Below, in pieces: positions 36,734 through 46,168 of a DNA stretch of 64,000 bases; position 1 is the stretch's first letter, and every line of letters starts with the position of its first letter. The stretch comes from Thioalbus denitrificans (GTDB taxonomy: Bacteria; Pseudomonadota; Gammaproteobacteria; DSM-26407), in contig NZ_QPJY01000001.1 in NCBI RefSeq assembly GCF_003337735.1, forward strand, positions 364,650 to 428,649, in the 5' to 3' direction. The notes under the pieces are model-generated. The model was not told where the DNA came from. It worked only from the letters and a program-made list of their open reading frames with translations, and made no database searches. The position numbers and the translations under genes were made by a program.

Positions 36734-37720
36734 TCAGCCGCCGGTCTGGGACATGAAGCGGACCACCTGGCCGGGGGTCTCGTTGAAGGTGTGGCGTTCG
36801 GGCTTGCGGGCGATGGCCGCGGCCACGGCCGAGCGCAGTTCCGCGTCGTCCGCGCCGGCGCGCAGCAGCGGGCGCAGCTCCACCCGGTGGTCCTGGCCCA
36901 GGCACAGGTAGAGGGTGCCGTCCACTCCCAGGCGGACGCGGTTGCAGGTGTCGCAGAAGTGCTGGGACAGGGGGGTGATGAAGCCGATGCGGAGATCGGT
37001 GCCCTCCACCTGCACGTAGCGGGCCGGTCCGCCGCCGTTCATCACCGCCGGCAGCAGCCGGTAGTGGCGTTCGAGGCGCTCGCGCACCTCCCCGAGATCC
37101 ACGTAGTGGGCGCCTGCCGCGCTGCCGGTGGCGCCTACCGGCATGGTTTCGATGAAGCGCAGGGTGAAACCGTTGTCGAGGCAGAAGGCCACCATGGCCT
37201 CCACCTCGTCGAGGTTGATGCCGCGCATCGCCACCATGTTGATCTTGATGGGTTCGAAGCCGGCCCGACGGGCGGCGTCGAGCCCCTCCAGCACCCGCCG
37301 CAGCTGCCCGCCGCCGGTGATGTCGTGGAAGCGATCCGCGCGCAGGGTGTCGAGGCTCACGTTCAGGCGGGTCACGCCCGCACGGCGGAGGGGGGCGGCC
37401 AGCCGCGCCAGCCGCATGCCGTTGGTGCTCAGGGAAAGGTCCTCGATACCCGGCAGGGCGGCGAGGCGGCCGGCAATCCGCGGCAGGTCGCGGCGCAGGA
37501 GCGGTTCGCCGCCGGTGAGGCGGACCCGGCGCACGCCCAGTCGGGCGAAGGCGCCCGTCACCCGCTCGATCTCCCCGGCGGTCAGCCAGTGCTCCGGCGT
37601 CTCGTAGTCGGAGAACCCCTTCGGCATGCAGTAGAAGCAGCGCAGGTCGCAGCGGTCCGTCAGTGACAGGCGCAGGTACTCGACGCGGCGTCCAAAGGGA
37701 TCGAGCAGTGGCGTATCCAT
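36734..37720 (-). CDS. moaA: GTP 3',8-cyclase
   Basis: Radical SAM enzyme for the first step of molybdenum cofactor synthesis. 328 aa with the N-terminal cluster motif CDLRCFYCMPKGF, the SAM-binding VRLTGGEPLLRRDLP and LSLSTNGMRLA. The second-cluster cysteines lie in QHFCDTCNRVRLGVDGTLYL with a following C. The C-terminus ends in the functional Gly-Gly. The cofactor is needed by the SoeA-type molybdoenzyme in this window. Confidence 0.96.
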   Translation of the reverse strand: MDTPLLDPFGRRVEYLRLSLTDRCDLRCFYCMPKGFSDYETPEHWLTAGEIERVTGAFARLGVRRVRLTGGEPLLRRDLPRIAGRLAALPGIEDLSLSTNGMRLARLAAPLRRAGVTRLNVSLDTLRADRFHDITGGGQLRRVLEGLDAARRAGFEPIKINMVAMRGINLDEVEAMVAFCLDNGFTLRFIETMPVGATGSAAGAHYVDLGEVRERLERHYRLLPAVMNGGGPARYVQVEGTDLRIGFITPLSQHFCDTCNRVRLGVDGTLYLCLGQDHRVELRPLLRAGADDAELRSAVAAAIARKPERHTFNETPGQVVRFMSQTGG

Positions 37721-37795
37721 GGGTTCTATCTAGCAGGTGGCGTGGTTGCGGTCCTTGACCTGGAACAAGTCGCGGGGTGCGTCATGCGTGTTGGT

Positions 37796-37831
37796 GAAAC
37801 GCCACGGCGCGAAGAGGCGAAGACGCCAAGG
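37796..37831. repeat. Orphan CGCCAAG/CGAAG-type arm
   Basis: A degenerate array (GAAACGCCACGGCGCGAAGA then GGCGAAGACGCCAAGG) of the 9-nt type lies between moaA and the HDAC-like gene. No inverted partner was found. Confidence 0.5.
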
Positions 37832-37907
37832 CCGCCCGGCCGCTGCTGGACAGGGGTGCCGGTGCCTGACCGGCGGGCAGGCCGCGTGGCGCCATCCCGG
37901 CACCACG

Positions 37908-38831
37908 TCAGACCCCGGACAGCTCCTTCAGGTGCGCGGTCACGCTGCGGCCGAGCGCGTGGAGCTCGTAGCCGCCCTCGAGGGTGGAGACCACGCGGCC
38001 CCCGGCATGGGTCTCGGCCAGTTGCAGCAGTTGGCGGGTGACCCAGGCGTAGTCGGGTTCGGTCAGGCGCAGGTCCGCCATGTCGTCGTCACGATGGGCG
38101 TCGAAGCCGGCGGAGATGAAGATCATCTCGGGGCGGAAAATCTCCAGGTTCGGCAGCCACACGTCCATGACCGCCTCGCGGAACCTGGCCCCCGAGGCGC
38201 CGGGTGGCAGGGGGCAGCTGATGATGTTGCGCCCGGTGGGCTCGTGGCCGCTGTAGGGGAACAGGGGGTGCTGGAAGGTGGAGCAGAGCATCACCCGCGG
38301 GTCGTGCTGGAAGATATCCTCGGTGCCGTTGCCGTGATGGACGTCGAAGTCGATGACGGCCACCCGCTCCAGTTCGTGGATCTCAAGGGCATGGGCGGCG
38401 CCCACGGCGACGTTGTTGTAGAAGCAGAAGCCCATGGCCTTGCTGCGCTCGGCATGGTGGCCGGGTGGCCGCACGGCGCAGAAGGCGTTCTGGACCACGC
38501 CGGCCATGACCAGGTCCACCGCCTTGATCACCGCGCCCGCCGCCAGCCGCGCGGCCCGCAGGGTGTGGGGGGTGAGGATGGTGTCGCGGTCGATCTGTAC
38601 CGTGCTGTTGCGCGGCGACTGGGCGTCGAGCATGGCCAGGTAGCCCGGGGTGTGCACCCGCAGCAGCTGCTCCCGGGTGGCCTCGGAGGCATCGTGATGG
38701 TACAGCACGCCGTGGATGCCGGAAGCCAGCAGCTGGTCCTGGATGGCGCCCAGGCGGCCGGGGCACTCGGGGTGGATCTCGCCCATGTCGTGGAGCTGGC
38801 AGTCGTCATGGGTGATGAAGGCGGTGGGCAT
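37908..38831 (-). CDS. Histone deacetylase-family (acetylpolyamine amidohydrolase-like) protein
   Basis: A 307-aa arginase/deacetylase-fold Zn hydrolase. Motifs are RPPGHHAERSKAMGFCFYNN (catalytic His-His), VIDFDVHHGNGTEDIF with Zn ligands, and FISAGFDAHRDDDMADL. In bacteria such enzymes deacetylate polyamines or other small amides. The nearby speD is compatible with polyamine chemistry but not proof of it. The ATG at 38831 (MPTAFITHDDCQLHD) is preferred to an upstream TTG at 38846. Confidence 0.92.
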   Translation of the reverse strand: MPTAFITHDDCQLHDMGEIHPECPGRLGAIQDQLLASGIHGVLYHHDASEATREQLLRVHTPGYLAMLDAQSPRNSTVQIDRDTILTPHTLRAARLAAGAVIKAVDLVMAGVVQNAFCAVRPPGHHAERSKAMGFCFYNNVAVGAAHALEIHELERVAVIDFDVHHGNGTEDIFQHDPRVMLCSTFQHPLFPYSGHEPTGRNIISCPLPPGASGARFREAVMDVWLPNLEIFRPEMIFISAGFDAHRDDDMADLRLTEPDYAWVTRQLLQLAETHAGGRVVSTLEGGYELHALGRSVTAHLKELSGV

Positions 38832-38923
38832 GGGCGTACTCGGCAAGATCGGCGATGACTCAAGATTAATCGAATCTTCAATCCCGGATAAACAGGCATT
38901 GTGACCCGTCCCGGCAGTACAGA

Positions 38924-38953
38924 CAAAAAAAACGGGGCCCCTCAGGGCCCCGC
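38924..38953 (-). terminator. Rho-independent terminator of fccAB
   Basis: On the minus strand, a CGGGGCCC/GGGCCCCG stem with TGAG loop is followed by eight T, 25 bases after the fccB stop. Confidence 0.93.
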
Positions 38954-38977
38954 CGGTTACGACAAGCCGTGCGGCGG

Positions 38978-40273
38978 TCAGCCGAAGGTGTCGTGGGTGA
39001 TGTTGTTGAACCAGCTGTGGGCGAAGGTGACCTCGCGCTTGAGCATCTCCTCGGAGGCGTCGCCCGGGGTCAGCCCGCCGGCGCCTTCCACGGAGGCGAT
39101 CTTGCCGTCGTCGCCGAGGCGGTAGACGGCGGCCACCGAGATGCCGTGATCCTTGCCCACGATGCTGTAGCAGGTATTCACGTAGGAGGGCTGGCCCGGC
39201 TCCTTGCCATTGAGCAGGTCCACCACCGCCGCGGCGCAGACCTTGGCCTCGGAGTTGGCGGCGTAGCCCGACTTGGGCAGCGGGGAGGCGATGCTGGCGT
39301 CACCCACTACGTGGATCCCGGCATGGACGGTGGACTCGAAGGTCTTCGGGTTCACCGGGCACCAGCCGGAGTCGTCCGTGAGCCCGGCGGTCTGGGCGAT
39401 GGTGCCCGCCCGCTGGGCCGGAATGATGTTGATGACATCACCCTTGTAGCTCTCCACGGCCGCCTGCAGGGTCATGCTGCCGGCATCGAAGGACTCCACC
39501 TTGCCGCCGGCGGCGCCGGAGATCCATTCGATCATGGAGTTGTCGGTGCCGTAGCCGTAGAACTTCTTCCAGCCCGCGGTGAACAGCCCCTGCTTGGAGA
39601 ACTTGTCCTTCGGGTCGAGGATGAGCACCTTCGACTTCGGCTTGTTGTTCTTCAGGTAGTGGGCGATGAGGCTGGCCCGCTCGTAGGGCCCGGGGGGGCA
39701 GCGGAAGGGATTCGGCGGGGCGACGATGACCACGGTGCCGCCGTCGGGCATGGCTTCCAGCTGCTTGCGCAGGGTGACGGTCTGCGGACCGGCCTTCCAG
39801 GCGTGGGGGACGGTCTCGGCCACCTCGGCGCTGTAGCCGGGCACGCTGTCGTAGAGCAGGCTGATGCCGGGAGCCACGATGCAGCGATCGTAGCTCAGGG
39901 TCTGGCCGCCGGCGGTGGTCACGGTCCGGGCGGCCGGGTCGATGGCGGTGACCGAATCCTTGACCACGTTCACGCCGTGGCCCTTCAGGCCGTCATAGGT
40001 GAAGCGGATGGAGTCGATGCTGCGCTCCCCGGCCAGCACCTCGTTGCTCATGAAGCAGGTGTGGTAGTCGGCATTGGGCTCGACCAGGGTCACCTCGACG
40101 CTGGAGTCGGCCATGCGGATGTACTTGGCCGCGGTGGTGCCACCGATGCCGCCACCCACGATGACCACCTTCTTGCCGGCGGCGCCCACGATCTGCGGAA
40201 ACCCCACCACCATGCCGGCCACGGCGGCACTGCCGGTGAGTTTGATGAAATCACGACGATTGAATTTGCTCAT
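38978..40273 (-). CDS. fccB: Sulfide dehydrogenase (flavocytochrome c) flavoprotein subunit
   Basis: Oxidises sulfide to sulfur in the periplasm and passes electrons to FccA. 431 aa with a Tat signal ([16 protein letters not shown]), an FAD-binding [19 protein letters not shown] and the Cys that carries covalent FAD in [17 protein letters not shown]. The redox-active cysteines lie in [14 protein letters not shown] and [13 protein letters not shown]. The C-terminal FCSD-flavin domain is complete. Start at the ATG at 40273. It follows fccA by 19 bases and ends at a strong terminator. Confidence 0.96.
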   Translation of the reverse strand: MSKFNRRDFIKLTGSAAVAGMVVGFPQIVGAAGKKVVIVGGGIGGTTAAKYIRMADSSVEVTLVEPNADYHTCFMSNEVLAGERSIDSIRFTYDGLKGHGVNVVKDSVTAIDPAARTVTTAGGQTLSYDRCIVAPGISLLYDSVPGYSAEVAETVPHAWKAGPQTVTLRKQLEAMPDGGTVVIVAPPNPFRCPPGPYERASLIAHYLKNNKPKSKVLILDPKDKFSKQGLFTAGWKKFYGYGTDNSMIEWISGAAGGKVESFDAGSMTLQAAVESYKGDVINIIPAQRAGTIAQTAGLTDDSGWCPVNPKTFESTVHAGIHVVGDASIASPLPKSGYAANSEAKVCAAAVVDLLNGKEPGQPSYVNTCYSIVGKDHGISVAAVYRLGDDGKIASVEGAGGLTPGDASEEMLKREVTFAHSWFNNITHDTFG

Positions 40274-40292
40274 CCTTTCTTCTCCCCCGCGC

Positions 40293-40883
40293 TCACTTCT
40301 GGCTGCCGTAGTAGTTGACCAGGGCCTCGACACCGGCTTCGCCCTGATCGGCCTGCAGCTTCTCCATCTGGCGCCGCATTTTCTTCGGCGTCTCGCGGCG
40401 TTCGTTGGCGAAGTCGTCGAGCGCATAGTCGAGGTAGGTCATCCACTGACCGGCCAGGATGCCGCCCTCGTCGGCCTTCGTGCCGCCGTCCTCGTGGCAC
40501 TTCTCACAGTACTTCTTGTGCAGCTTGCGGCCGAAATCCGCCTTTTCGGCATCGTGGGCCTGGGCCTGGCGCAGGAAGGGCTTGTCGGAGAAGAAATCGG
40601 CCATGGCCTTGATCTCCTCGTCGGTGTAGCCCTTGGCGATACGGGTCATGATGGTGGATTCCCGCTCACCGTTCTTGTAGGACGTCATCGTGTCCACGAA
40701 GTACTCCGGGGTGATCCCGGCGATGGTGGGAGTGGCGGGCCCCATGCTGGAGCCGTTGGTGCCGTGGCACCCGGCGCAGGTGTTGCCCAGCATCTGTCCG
40801 GACGGCATGTCGGCCGCCTGGGCCGTGGCGCCGAACGCCAGCCCTCCGAGCAGTAGCAGGCTGCTGATGGCTTTGTACCCCAT
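40293..40883 (-). CDS. fccA: Sulfide dehydrogenase cytochrome subunit (diheme)
   Basis: 196 aa. A signal peptide ([18 protein letters not shown]) is followed by two cytochrome c domains with CAGCH and CEKCH heme motifs, matching the diheme FccA of purple sulfur bacteria. Distal Met candidates lie in each half. It receives electrons from FccB. It is first in the fccAB operon; GGAGGAA stands seven bases before the ATG. Confidence 0.94.
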   Translation of the reverse strand: MGYKAISSLLLLGGLAFGATAQAADMPSGQMLGNTCAGCHGTNGSSMGPATPTIAGITPEYFVDTMTSYKNGERESTIMTRIAKGYTDEEIKAMADFFSDKPFLRQAQAHDAEKADFGRKLHKKYCEKCHEDGGTKADEGGILAGQWMTYLDYALDDFANERRETPKKMRRQMEKLQADQGEAGVEALVNYYGSQK

Positions 40884-41264
40884 GTTTCCTCCTTAGCGAG
40901 TCGTGCATTGCCGCTTCGGGCGTCATGTCCGTTGGCGGCATTATTGTGGACCGGTTCTCCCCGGTCGGTGGTTGTGCGGAGCGGTCAACGAACCGTTCCG
41001 CCTGCTCACTTTCAGATTCCGCTCCGCTCATGGAGCGAGCGGGAAGTCGAAATACCCATGCAATCAGCAGGCCAAATTGCCGTGACCGGTTGCCATCGCG
41101 CCACCGGGCGGCTTTGGACTCTGGCGCTTGCCCATGTCGGTCCGGGATTGTCACAAAATCGGCCATATGTCATCTGACACTTCATGACATTACTGCCGCA
41201 ATCTGGCAGGTGTCAGGCTTTGTGTCAGGTTCCGGCTTTCCCCGCCGACCGTTCCCACCCGGTC
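40884..41264. promoter_or_regulatory. fccAB upstream region with a TGTCA/TGACA cluster
   Basis: 381 bases without a gene between fccA and the ankyrin gene. Between 41149 and 41227 there are six TGTCA or TGACA pentamers: 41149, the palindrome TGTCATCTGACA at 41168-41179, 41185, 41211 and 41223. This density in about 80 bases of GC-rich DNA suggests an operator. It is about 270-340 bases from the fccA start, and I could not pick a convincing promoter. The small ORFs across this stretch look accidental. Confidence 0.35.
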
Positions 41265-42227
41265 CTAGCGGGTGGCCGCAGGGGCGTTGCGCAGGAGGTT
41301 CGCCACCGCGTCGTGCCCGGCGCGCGCGGCGAGATCGAGCGCCGTGTGGCCGCTGTGATCCCGGTTTCCGGTGGGCACGCCGAGGCGCAGCAGCAGTTGC
41401 ACCGCCTCCAGGTGGCCGTGCCGCGCCGCCTCCATGAGCGGCGTGACGCCGTTCTCGTCGGCCAGTCCCGCCGGGGCGCCCGCGGCGACCAGGAGTTCCA
41501 TGACATCGGCGTGGCCGCGGCTGGCGGCCCAGATGAGGGCGCTGGCGCCGTCGTTGTCGAGCAGGGTGGCGTCGGCGCCGCCCTCGAGGAGGGTGCCGAC
41601 CACCTCGGGATGGCCGTTCTCCGCCGCCAGGAACAGGGCGGTGGCGCCATTGTGATCACGGCTGTTGGGTTCGGCGCGGCCGGCGAGCAGGGCGCGGACC
41701 ACATCCACGTGCCCCTTGGCGGCGGCCCCCATCAGGGCCGTCTGGCCGTCCTTGTCCCGGGCCCCCGTGTCGGCACCCATGAAGATGAGCTGCCGGACCA
41801 GCAGCTCGTGGCCCTGGCGGGCGGCGATCATCAGCGAATCCCAGCCGGAGCGGGTGCGGTCGTGGACATTGGCCCCATGGTGCAGGAGCAGGGCGGCCAC
41901 GCCGGGGTGGTTGAACTCCGCGGAGAAGGTGAGCGCGGTGCAGCCGGCGACGGTGCGGGCGTTGACATCGGCGCCGCGCCTCACCAGGTAGGCCACCACG
42001 CGCACGTTGCCCTCCTCGGCGGCGCGCATCAGCGCGGTCTTGCCGAACTTGTTCTTGCCGTTGATATCGGCGCCGCGGTCCACCAGGTCGCGCACCTCGT
42101 CGATATCGCCGATGAAGGCGGCGTCCCGCAGCGCGATGCCCAGCGGGTCGCCGGATTCGTCCTGGGCACCCGCCGCGCCCGGCAGGACGAGCGCAAGCGC
42201 GAGCAGCATGACGTTCCATGGTCTCAT
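41265..42227 (-). CDS. Secreted ankyrin-repeat protein
   Basis: 320 aa. A signal peptide (VMLLALALVLPGAAGAQD) is followed by about eight ankyrin repeats of 33 residues, each with the TALMxAA...GHxxVVxxLL pattern, for example KTALMRAAEEGNVRVVAYLV and QTALMGAAAKGHVDVVRALL. It presumably works in the periplasm as a protein-binding scaffold. It is followed by fccAB and preceded by a NapC-type cytochrome gene, all on the minus strand, which suggests but does not prove a role with these electron carriers. Confidence 0.9.
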   Translation of the reverse strand: MRPWNVMLLALALVLPGAAGAQDESGDPLGIALRDAAFIGDIDEVRDLVDRGADINGKNKFGKTALMRAAEEGNVRVVAYLVRRGADVNARTVAGCTALTFSAEFNHPGVAALLLHHGANVHDRTRSGWDSLMIAARQGHELLVRQLIFMGADTGARDKDGQTALMGAAAKGHVDVVRALLAGRAEPNSRDHNGATALFLAAENGHPEVVGTLLEGGADATLLDNDGASALIWAASRGHADVMELLVAAGAPAGLADENGVTPLMEAARHGHLEAVQLLLRLGVPTGNRDHSGHTALDLAARAGHDAVANLLRNAPAATR

Positions 42228-42251
42228 GGTCGGACTTCTCCCGTTGGCGGT

Positions 42252-42851
42252 TCAGTTGCCGGCGGCCGCGGGCTCGTCGGGCTCCAGTGGCTCCTCGTGG
42301 GCGATGCCCGTATGGCAGTCGATGCAGGTCTGGCCCTCGTCGAGCGCCTTTTCATGCTTGCTGCGGGCCGAGCGCCCCTGGAGGCTGAGGTCCATCCGCT
42401 CGAAGGCGTGGCAGTTGCGGCATTCGCGCGAGTTGGATGCCTTCATCTTCGCCCACACCCGGGAGGCCATGTCCCAGCGGTGGGCCTCGTACTTCTCGGG
42501 CGTGTCGATGGTGCCGATGATCTCGTGGTAGATGTCCTTCGCCGCGAGGATCTTCGCCTTCATCTTGGGAAAGAAGGGCTTCGGAACATGGCAGTCGGCG
42601 CAGCCGACCGTGGCGCCCACCCGGCCCAGGTAGTGGGGGGTCTCCTTGAACTCCTCGAAATTGGTCTGCATGGAGTGGCAGGAGACGCAGAACTCGGTCC
42701 GGTTGGTGGCTTCCAGTACGGTCATGAAGCCGCCGAAGAACAGGGCCCCGGCCAGGAACGCCAGGAGTGCGACGACCAGCAGGCGCTTGCGGGTGAAGGT
42801 AAACGTACGGCGTTTCTCGATCGGGCTGTTGGGTTCAGCCATATTCTCCAT
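42252..42851 (-). CDS. NapC/NirT-family tetraheme cytochrome c
   Basis: 199 aa with one N-terminal membrane anchor (LLVVALLAFLAGALFFGGFM) and four CxxCH motifs: CVSCH, CADCH, CRNCH and CIDCH. This is the layout of quinol dehydrogenases that link the quinone pool to periplasmic reductases. No dedicated reductase gene sits next to it; the partner is unknown. An ATG at 42842 would drop three residues. The stop is 24 bases before the ankyrin gene start, so the two are likely co-transcribed. Confidence 0.9.
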   Translation of the reverse strand: MENMAEPNSPIEKRRTFTFTRKRLLVVALLAFLAGALFFGGFMTVLEATNRTEFCVSCHSMQTNFEEFKETPHYLGRVGATVGCADCHVPKPFFPKMKAKILAAKDIYHEIIGTIDTPEKYEAHRWDMASRVWAKMKASNSRECRNCHAFERMDLSLQGRSARSKHEKALDEGQTCIDCHTGIAHEEPLEPDEPAAAGN

Positions 42852-43046
42852 CTCCCCCCGGGACGGCGGCTGCGGTGCGGCAGGACCGTCCGGTTATTGT
42901 TTGTCGTTGTCGTTGTATGGCGGGCAGGCGCCCGCCGCAGTCCTGCAAGAAAATTGCCAGAACGAAACTGTCCCTACAAGTGTTGTGATAATTATTCCGG
43001 GGTGCGCGGGCGCCAGGCGTGGCCCGGCCGGCGCGGCGGGGCGGTG

Positions 43047-43955
43047 TCAGGTCCGGGCGGATCCGGCGGTGCCGCGCACGCGTTCGTGGTAGCGGGCGCG
43101 GTAGAGCAGGCGGGGCGGGTGGCCGGGGAGATCCTCGAAGCCGGCCCGATCGTGGAGCACGTTGTTGCTCAGCAGCCCCATACCCGACTCCAGCCGGGCG
43201 CGGAAAATGGCCGGGTGGTCGCTGGCGAGGAGGCGTTCGAGGCAGGCGACGGCCTCGCGCAGCACCGCCTCGTCGCGCCAGCGGATGTTGTGGCGGCGGG
43301 CGGTGTAGCGCATGTGGAGCGCCCCCTCCGGGGTGAGGGAGAAGACCGGCCCGGTGACCTCGGCGCGGGCCACCGCTCCGTTCTCCTCGCGGGCCGGTAT
43401 GGACATGGCCTGCGGATGCATGAGCGCCGCGATGTAGGCGGGGTCGCAGTCGCGCAGGTGGATGTAGGCGATCTCCGGGTCCAGCAGCGCGTTTCCGCCG
43501 CCCCGGGCGGCGGGATGCACGCAGTGCAGCAGCAGGCCGCGCACCTGGCGGCCGGGCGGGTTGTAGTAGCCGTCGGTGTGCCAGCGGATGGGGCGATCGG
43601 TGTAGGGGATGTAGCCCGGCCGCGCCCCGGTCCGGCTGACGGCGAGCGGGGTGATGGCGTCCTCGTCGGCGAGCCAGTTGTGATCGAGGTGGAGCAGGCC
43701 GAACTGCCGGCCCAGCGCCGCGGGTATGGACTTGTCCGGATCGGCGCCGCAGCGGCTCGCGTAGACGGCCATGTTGGCCCGGCGGCAGCGTTCCAGCAGG
43801 GCGTCGTGCTCGGCGGCGGTGAGGCTGCGCGGATCGCGCACCTCCACCACCAGCTCCTCCAGCCGGACCGGGTGGTCGGCGAGCTTGCGATCCCGCCAGG
43901 CACGGTAGGCGTCGGGTTGATGGAGGTCGAAGTGGCTGGTGGAGTCGGGGTTCAT
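43047..43955 (-). CDS. TauD/TfdA-family Fe(II)/2-oxoglutarate-dependent dioxygenase
   Basis: 302 aa. The iron-binding facial triad is visible as the HTD of IRWHTDGYYNPP and the distal His in LSNNVLHDRAGFED. The 2-oxoglutarate-binding Arg is likely in the C-terminal PPRLLYRARYHERV. Such enzymes hydroxylate diverse substrates; taurine is only one option and nothing here identifies the substrate. Downstream is a 195-base gap to the cytochrome gene. A MITE fragment lies at its start. Confidence 0.88.
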   Translation of the reverse strand: MNPDSTSHFDLHQPDAYRAWRDRKLADHPVRLEELVVEVRDPRSLTAAEHDALLERCRRANMAVYASRCGADPDKSIPAALGRQFGLLHLDHNWLADEDAITPLAVSRTGARPGYIPYTDRPIRWHTDGYYNPPGRQVRGLLLHCVHPAARGGGNALLDPEIAYIHLRDCDPAYIAALMHPQAMSIPAREENGAVARAEVTGPVFSLTPEGALHMRYTARRHNIRWRDEAVLREAVACLERLLASDHPAIFRARLESGMGLLSNNVLHDRAGFEDLPGHPPRLLYRARYHERVRGTAGSART

Positions 43956-43957
43956 GG

Positions 43958-44023
43958 CGCTTTCAGGGGCTCTCGTCAGGCAATTTGCTGGAATGTGCCT
44001 TCAGGAGTGACGCCGTACACTAG
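43958..44023. mobile_element. Truncated MITE copy (right end)
   Basis: Only the right terminus is present: the reverse complement begins CTAGTGTACGGCGTCACTCC and continues GAAGGCACATTCCAGC. It is joined to an interior-like GGCGCTTTCAGGGGCTCTCG, which matches the internal region of the 2893-3165 element. It lies just upstream of the dioxygenase start. Confidence 0.65.
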
Positions 44024-44045
44024 CAGAGCCGGCGGCTTCGCCATG

Positions 44046-44059
44046 TTGATCCAGGTCAA
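44046..44059. promoter_or_regulatory. FNR-type box upstream of the radical SAM-ubiU-ubiV genes
   Basis: TTGATCCAGGTCAA matches the FNR/CRP-family consensus TTGAT-N4-ATCAA at nine of ten positions. It lies 128 bases before the first gene of the unit, in the only gap large enough for its promoter. Confidence 0.6.
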
Positions 44060-44186
44060 TTACTCGACCCCCCGGCTATGGAAAGGTTGTCCATCCGCCA
44101 GGGCAGGTCCCAGGAGAGCCGTTAAGCGTCCGTAGCGCAGCGATTCCGTCGCCCTGTCCCTGGGTTGTCAATGCTGAGGAATCGCC

Positions 44187-45146
44187 GTGGCGCTGTCGGA
44201 TCGCGTGCACACCCTGGGTCAGGACCTGCTGCGCCGCTACGGCGAGCGGGTGCACAAGCTCGCCATCAACGCCGGCTTCACCTGCCCCAACCGGGACGGC
44301 AGCAAGGGCCGCGGCGGCTGCACGTTCTGCAACAACGTCTCCTTCAGCCCCAACGCCCGGCAGGAGCCGGCCATCGCCGCCCAGCTGGCGGCGGGACGGG
44401 CGGTGCTGGCGAGGCGCACCGGGGCCCGGCGGTTCATCGCCTACTTCCAGGCCTACACCAACACCTACGACGAGGTGGATCGGCTGGCCCGGCTCTACGG
44501 CGAGGCGCTGGCGGAGCCGGACGTGGTGGGGCTGTCGGTGGGAACCCGGCCCGACTGCGTCCCCGACGCGGTCCTGGACCTGCTCGCCGGCTACCAGGCC
44601 GAGGGACGGGAGGTGTGGCTGGAGCTGGGGCTGCAGTCGGCCTTCGACGAGACCCTGGCGCGGGTGAACCGGGGTCACGGCTTCGCGGAATACCGCCAGG
44701 CGGTGCGGGCCGCCCAGCTGCGCGGCCTGAAGGTCTGCACCCATCTCATCGTGGGGCTGCCCGGCGAGAGCGGCTGGCACGCGCACCAGACCCTGGAGCG
44801 GGTCCTGGAGCTGGGGGTGGAAGGGCTCAAGCTGCACCCCCTGCACGTGGTGAGGAACACCCTGCTGGCGCACCAGTGGCGCCGGGGGGGCTACCGGCCG
44901 CTGGCGCTGGAGGAGTATGTCGCCATCGCCGCCGACCTGGTGGAGCGGACCCCGCCGGAGGTGGTCTGGCACCGGCTCACGGGCACCGCCTCGCGGGACA
45001 TCCTCCTGGCCCCCGGGTGGTGCGCCCGCAAGTGGGCGGTGCTGAACGCCGTCGAGGCGGAGCTGGCCCGGCGCGACAGCCGCCAGGGCGCGGCCCTGGT
45101 CCCGGGGCATGTCCGCCACGGCGGACTGGCCCGGGCCGGTAACTGA
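44187..45146 (+). CDS. TIGR01212-family radical SAM protein (YhcC-like)
   Basis: A 319-aa radical SAM protein of the YhcC/TIGR01212 type. The cluster motif has the family's long spacing, CPNRDGSKGRGGCTFCNN. Other blocks are FIAYFQAYTNTYDEV, GLSVGTRPDCVPDAVLDLL and VWLELGLQSAFDETL. The substrate is unknown. It starts with GTG at 44187, preceded by GAGGAA. It leads the unit with ubiU and ubiV and has an FNR-type box upstream. Confidence 0.9.
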   Translation: MALSDRVHTLGQDLLRRYGERVHKLAINAGFTCPNRDGSKGRGGCTFCNNVSFSPNARQEPAIAAQLAAGRAVLARRTGARRFIAYFQAYTNTYDEVDRLARLYGEALAEPDVVGLSVGTRPDCVPDAVLDLLAGYQAEGREVWLELGLQSAFDETLARVNRGHGFAEYRQAVRAAQLRGLKVCTHLIVGLPGESGWHAHQTLERVLELGVEGLKLHPLHVVRNTLLAHQWRRGGYRPLALEEYVAIAADLVERTPPEVVWHRLTGTASRDILLAPGWCARKWAVLNAVEAELARRDSRQGAALVPGHVRHGGLARAGN

Positions 45147-45172
45147 CATCGCAAGAGGTACGGAACAGGAAC

Positions 45173-46168
45173 ATGGAACTCGTCTGCCCCGCCGGCAATC
45201 TGCCGTCCCTGAAGGCCGCCGTGGACAACGGCGCCGATGCCGTCTACATGGGCTTCCGGGACGATACCAACGCGCGCCACTTCGCCGGGCTGAATTTCAC
45301 GCCCGAGAAGATGCACGAGGGCATCCGCTACGCCCGCCAGCGCGGTCGGCGGGTGTTCCTGGCCCTGAACACCTTTCCCCAGCCCGGCGGCTGGGACCGC
45401 TGGCGGGCGGCGGTGGACCGGGCCGCCGAGCTGGGCGTGGACGCCCTCATCATCGCTGACCTCGGGGTGCTGGACTATGCCGCCGAGCGCTGGCCGGAGC
45501 TCGCCCGCCACCTCTCCGTGCAGGGCTCGGCCACCAACTACGAGGCGCTGCGTTTCTATCAGCGCCATTTCGGCATCCGCCGGGTGGTGGTGCCGCGGGT
45601 GCTGTCCCTGCCCCAGGTGGCGCACCTGGTGGAGAACAGCCCGGTGGAGGTGGAGGTATTCGGCTTCGGCAGCCTGTGCGTGATGGTGGAGGGGCGCTGC
45701 CTGCTCTCCTCCTACGCCACCGGCCAGTCGCCCAACACCTACGGCGCCTGCTCCCCGGCCCACGCGGTGGAGTGGCGGGAGATCGGCCAGGGCCTCGAGA
45801 CCCGCCTCGGCGGGGTGCTGATCGAGCGCTACGGGGAGGGCGAGAACGCGGGCTATCCCACCCTCTGCAAGGGTCGCTTCCGGGTCGGACAGGACACCTT
45901 CCATGCCATCGAGGAGCCCACCAGCCTCAACACCCTGGAGCTGCTGCCGCAGCTGGTGGCCGCCGGCGTGGCGGCGGTGAAGATCGAGGGGCGCCAGCGC
46001 AGCCCGGCCTACGTGGCCCAGGTGACGCGGGTCTGGCGCGCCGCCATGGACGCCTGTGCCCGCGACCCGGAGCGCTACCACAGCCGCCCCGAGTGGGATG
46101 CCGAGCTGGCGCGGGTGTCCGAGGGCGCGCAGACCACCCTCGGCGCCTACCACCGCCCGTGGCAGTGA
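45173..46168 (+). CDS. ubiU: O2-independent ubiquinone biosynthesis protein UbiU (U32 family)
   Basis: With UbiV and UbiT, supports ring hydroxylation of ubiquinone precursors without O2. The 331-aa U32 protein starts MELVCPAGNLPSLKAAVDNG. It carries the four cluster-ligating cysteines in SLCVMVEGRCLLSS, NTYGACSPAHAVEW and YPTLCKGRF. It was formerly called YhbU and misnamed a peptidase. It lies 26 bases behind the radical SAM gene. Its TGA stop is the start of a GTGAGGGG-type repeat. Confidence 0.95.
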   Translation: MELVCPAGNLPSLKAAVDNGADAVYMGFRDDTNARHFAGLNFTPEKMHEGIRYARQRGRRVFLALNTFPQPGGWDRWRAAVDRAAELGVDALIIADLGVLDYAAERWPELARHLSVQGSATNYEALRFYQRHFGIRRVVVPRVLSLPQVAHLVENSPVEVEVFGFGSLCVMVEGRCLLSSYATGQSPNTYGACSPAHAVEWREIGQGLETRLGGVLIERYGEGENAGYPTLCKGRFRVGQDTFHAIEEPTSLNTLELLPQLVAAGVAAVKIEGRQRSPAYVAQVTRVWRAAMDACARDPERYHSRPEWDAELARVSEGAQTTLGAYHRPWQ

